A stretch of DNA of 6,665 nucleotides from Bacteroidota bacterium (lineage in GTDB: Bacteria; Bacteroidota; Bacteroidia; Bacteroidales; Prolixibacteraceae): NCBI GenBank assembly GCA_030695265.1, contig JAUYTA010000035.1:1-6665 (forward strand), in the 5' to 3' direction. The position numbers and the translations under genes are program-made. The notes below the pieces were generated by a model that ran no database searches, had not been told where the DNA came from, and worked only from the letters and a program-made list of their open reading frames with translations. Below are positions 5,638 through 6,665 of the stretch, piece after piece. The stretch's first letter is position 1. Every line of letters starts with the position of its first letter.

Positions 5638-6317
5638 GCGATAACGAAACCATATTGATTATTGACGATGAATTACAAATCCGTCGGCTGCTCGAAATCA
5701 CGCTTTCAGCCAATGGCTATAAAATTCTTCAAGCCGGAAATGGCAAAGATGGATTGATTGATGCGGCCACCCATCATCCTTCGTTAATCATCCTTGATCT
5801 TGGATTGCCTGATCTTGACGGCCAGGAAATTTTGAAAAAGTTGCGCGAATGGTTTTTCAAACCGGTCATCGTTTTATCGGTGCGAAGTTCGGAAGAAGAC
5901 ATCATCAAAGCTTTGGACAATGGCGCAAACGATTACCTGACAAAGCCTTTCCGCAGCGGAGAATTACTTGCCCGGATACGCGCTGCGATTCGGGCAGGAG
6001 AGAAGAAGAATGATGCGCCGGTTTTAGAGTTTGGCTCGTTGAGCATTGACATGATCAACCATGTTGCTCGCAAAAACAAAGAGATATTAAAGCTTACAAC
6101 TACCGAATTCTCATTGCTTTGTCTGTTGGCAAAAAATCAGGGGCGTGTGCTTACCCATCAGTATATCCTGAAAGAAGTTTGGGGATACGGCTACCTCGAA
6201 CAAACACAATACCTGCGGGTTTTTGTTGCCCAACTCCGGAAAAAAATCGAAGACAATCCGTCGAAACCCAAACTTCTGATTACAGAATCGGGTATCGGTT
6301 ACCGGTTTGGCGATTAA
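5634..6317 (+). CDS. kdpE: KdpE-like OmpR/PhoB-family response regulator
   Basis: A 227-residue cytoplasmic transcription factor of normal KdpE length. The receiver domain (about 5-120) has the acidic pair Asp11/Asp12, phosphoacceptor Asp55 (in LILDLGLPD-type context), Ser82 and Lys104 followed by Pro. The winged-helix DNA-binding domain (about 130-226) has the recognition-helix segment EQTQYLRVFVAQLRKKIE (189-206) and ends in GIGYRFGD. The KPVIVLSVR and EQTxYLR stretches are characteristic of KdpE within the family. The start ATG overlaps the kinase stop (ATGA), implying translational coupling and a matched kinase-regulator pair. The probable target is the operon's own control region, where CTTTA(T/C)(A/G) direct repeats lie at 2419-2468. 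No kdpFABC genes are present in the window. Confidence 0.94.
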   Translation: MSDNETILIIDDELQIRRLLEITLSANGYKILQAGNGKDGLIDAATHHPSLIILDLGLPDLDGQEILKKLREWFFKPVIVLSVRSSEEDIIKALDNGANDYLTKPFRSGELLARIRAAIRAGEKKNDAPVLEFGSLSIDMINHVARKNKEILKLTTTEFSLLCLLAKNQGRVLTHQYILKEVWGYGYLEQTQYLRVFVAQLRKKIEDNPSKPKLLITESGIGYRFGD

Positions 6318-6377
6318 AAAAGTTTGGATAGTGTATTAATTGAATTTCAGATCTTGAACTTCATTCAACTTTTTTAA
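6314..6377. terminator. Bidirectional terminator between convergent kdpE and cls
   Basis: TTAAAAAAGTT (6314-6324) and AACTTTTTTAA (6367-6377) are perfect 11-bp inverted repeats, and each arm contains the TAA stop of the gene reading into it. Inside, TTGAAT (6340-6345) pairs with ATTCAA (6363-6368) and TTCA (6346-6349) with TGAA (6355-6358). For plus-strand transcripts this inner hairpin is followed at once by CTTTTTT (6369-6375), a usual intrinsic terminator. For cls transcripts the T-run is 15-20 nt past the stem, so the outer repeat would have to serve. The whole intergenic space is 56 nt. Confidence 0.55.
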
Positions 6378-6665
6378 AGCATCGGGCTTAAAATCCTGGC
6401 AAACGATTCTTTAATTTTGTTCATTCGAGGGCGTTTGATCCATTCCTCTAAAATTACTGTTTCACTTTTATTCTGATCTTCCAGAAACTGTGAAGCCAAT
6501 ATACCTGCAATTTCTTCATCATAAACCATCGCGTTGACTTCAAAATTGGTTTCCAGACTACGGAAGTCAAGGTTTGCAGTGCCTACTGATGAAAAAATGC
6601 CATCAACAACAATTACTTTACTGTGGATAAAACCAGCTTTGTAAAAATAGATTTTCACCCCCGAT
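6374..6665 (-). CDS. cls: Cardiolipin synthase, C-terminal part (cut by window edge)
   Basis: This is the last 96 or so residues of a phospholipase D-superfamily cardiolipin synthase. The second HKD motif is present, HSKVIVVD at about 6602-6625, followed by GTANLDFRSLETNFEVNA, the Cls form of the region after the catalytic motif. The protein ends in ILSPML, close to the C-termini of other Cls proteins. Bacterial Cls enzymes act at the cytoplasmic membrane and join two phosphatidylglycerol molecules to make cardiolipin and glycerol. The reading frame continues beyond 6665. The GTG at 6658 is an internal Val (preceded by Ser-Gly), not a start. The first HKD motif and membrane helices lie outside the window. 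The gene converges on kdpE and shares a terminator with it. Confidence 0.9.
   Translation of the reverse strand, partial: SGVKIYFYKAGFIHSKVIVVDGIFSSVGTANLDFRSLETNFEVNAMVYDEEIAGILASQFLEDQNKSETVILEEWIKRPRMNKIKESFARILSPML

Noticed and set aside
6374..6658. Complete small gene starting with GTG at 6658
   Set aside because: The frame continues upstream as Ser-Gly before the Val, matching the interior of cardiolipin synthase, so it is the end of a larger gene.

Overview
The window looks like a stretch of a Bacteroidota chromosome. The pointers are several promoter motifs of the TAnnTTTG type, no clear Shine-Dalgarno sequence before any start codon, a moderately AT-rich composition, a Bacteroidota-style outer-membrane barrel ending in Phe, and a CACAGATT/AATCTGTG palindrome of a kind I associate with that phylum. 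I see no insertion sequence, phage gene, CRISPR array, tRNA or rRNA.

Layout. Positions 1-202 (minus) are the N-terminal part of a glycerate kinase that runs off the left edge. Positions 203-486 are non-coding and hold a candidate glycerate-kinase promoter, a 59-nt palindrome with a T-run that probably ends transcription from the right, and small hairpins. A two-gene minus-strand operon follows: an outer-membrane porin (2271-1066), then, 12 nt later, an exported FMN-binding protein (1053-487). Positions 2272-2600 form a divergent control region. A plus-strand operon of three genes comes next: a TrkH-type potassium channel subunit (2601-4052), a short KdpD-like histidine kinase (4096-5637) and a KdpE-like response regulator (5634-6317, ATGA overlap with the kinase gene). 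A compact, probably bidirectional terminator (6314-6377) separates it from the 3' end of a cardiolipin synthase gene on the minus strand (6374-6665), which runs off the right edge.

How it works together. The plus-strand operon reads as a self-contained potassium module. The kinase keeps the KdpD four-helix membrane domain, a GAF-like domain and a complete kinase core, but lacks the cytoplasmic KdpD/Usp N-terminus. The regulator is a normal KdpE. Its likely target is the channel gene rather than a KdpFABC pump. The control region ahead of trkH holds four same-orientation copies of CTTTA(T/C)(A/G), starting at 2419, 2430, 2451 and 2462. They form two pairs with an 11-nt repeat, the half-site size and spacing reported for E. 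coli KdpE (TTTATA-N5-TTTACA), and they lie just upstream of a plausible promoter. This suggests an autoregulated trkH-kdpDE circuit and is the most notable observation here. The divergent porin/FMN operon has its own palindromic site (ATCCCTA-N4-TAGGGAT) at the position expected for an activator. The functional link between the two operons, if any, is unknown.
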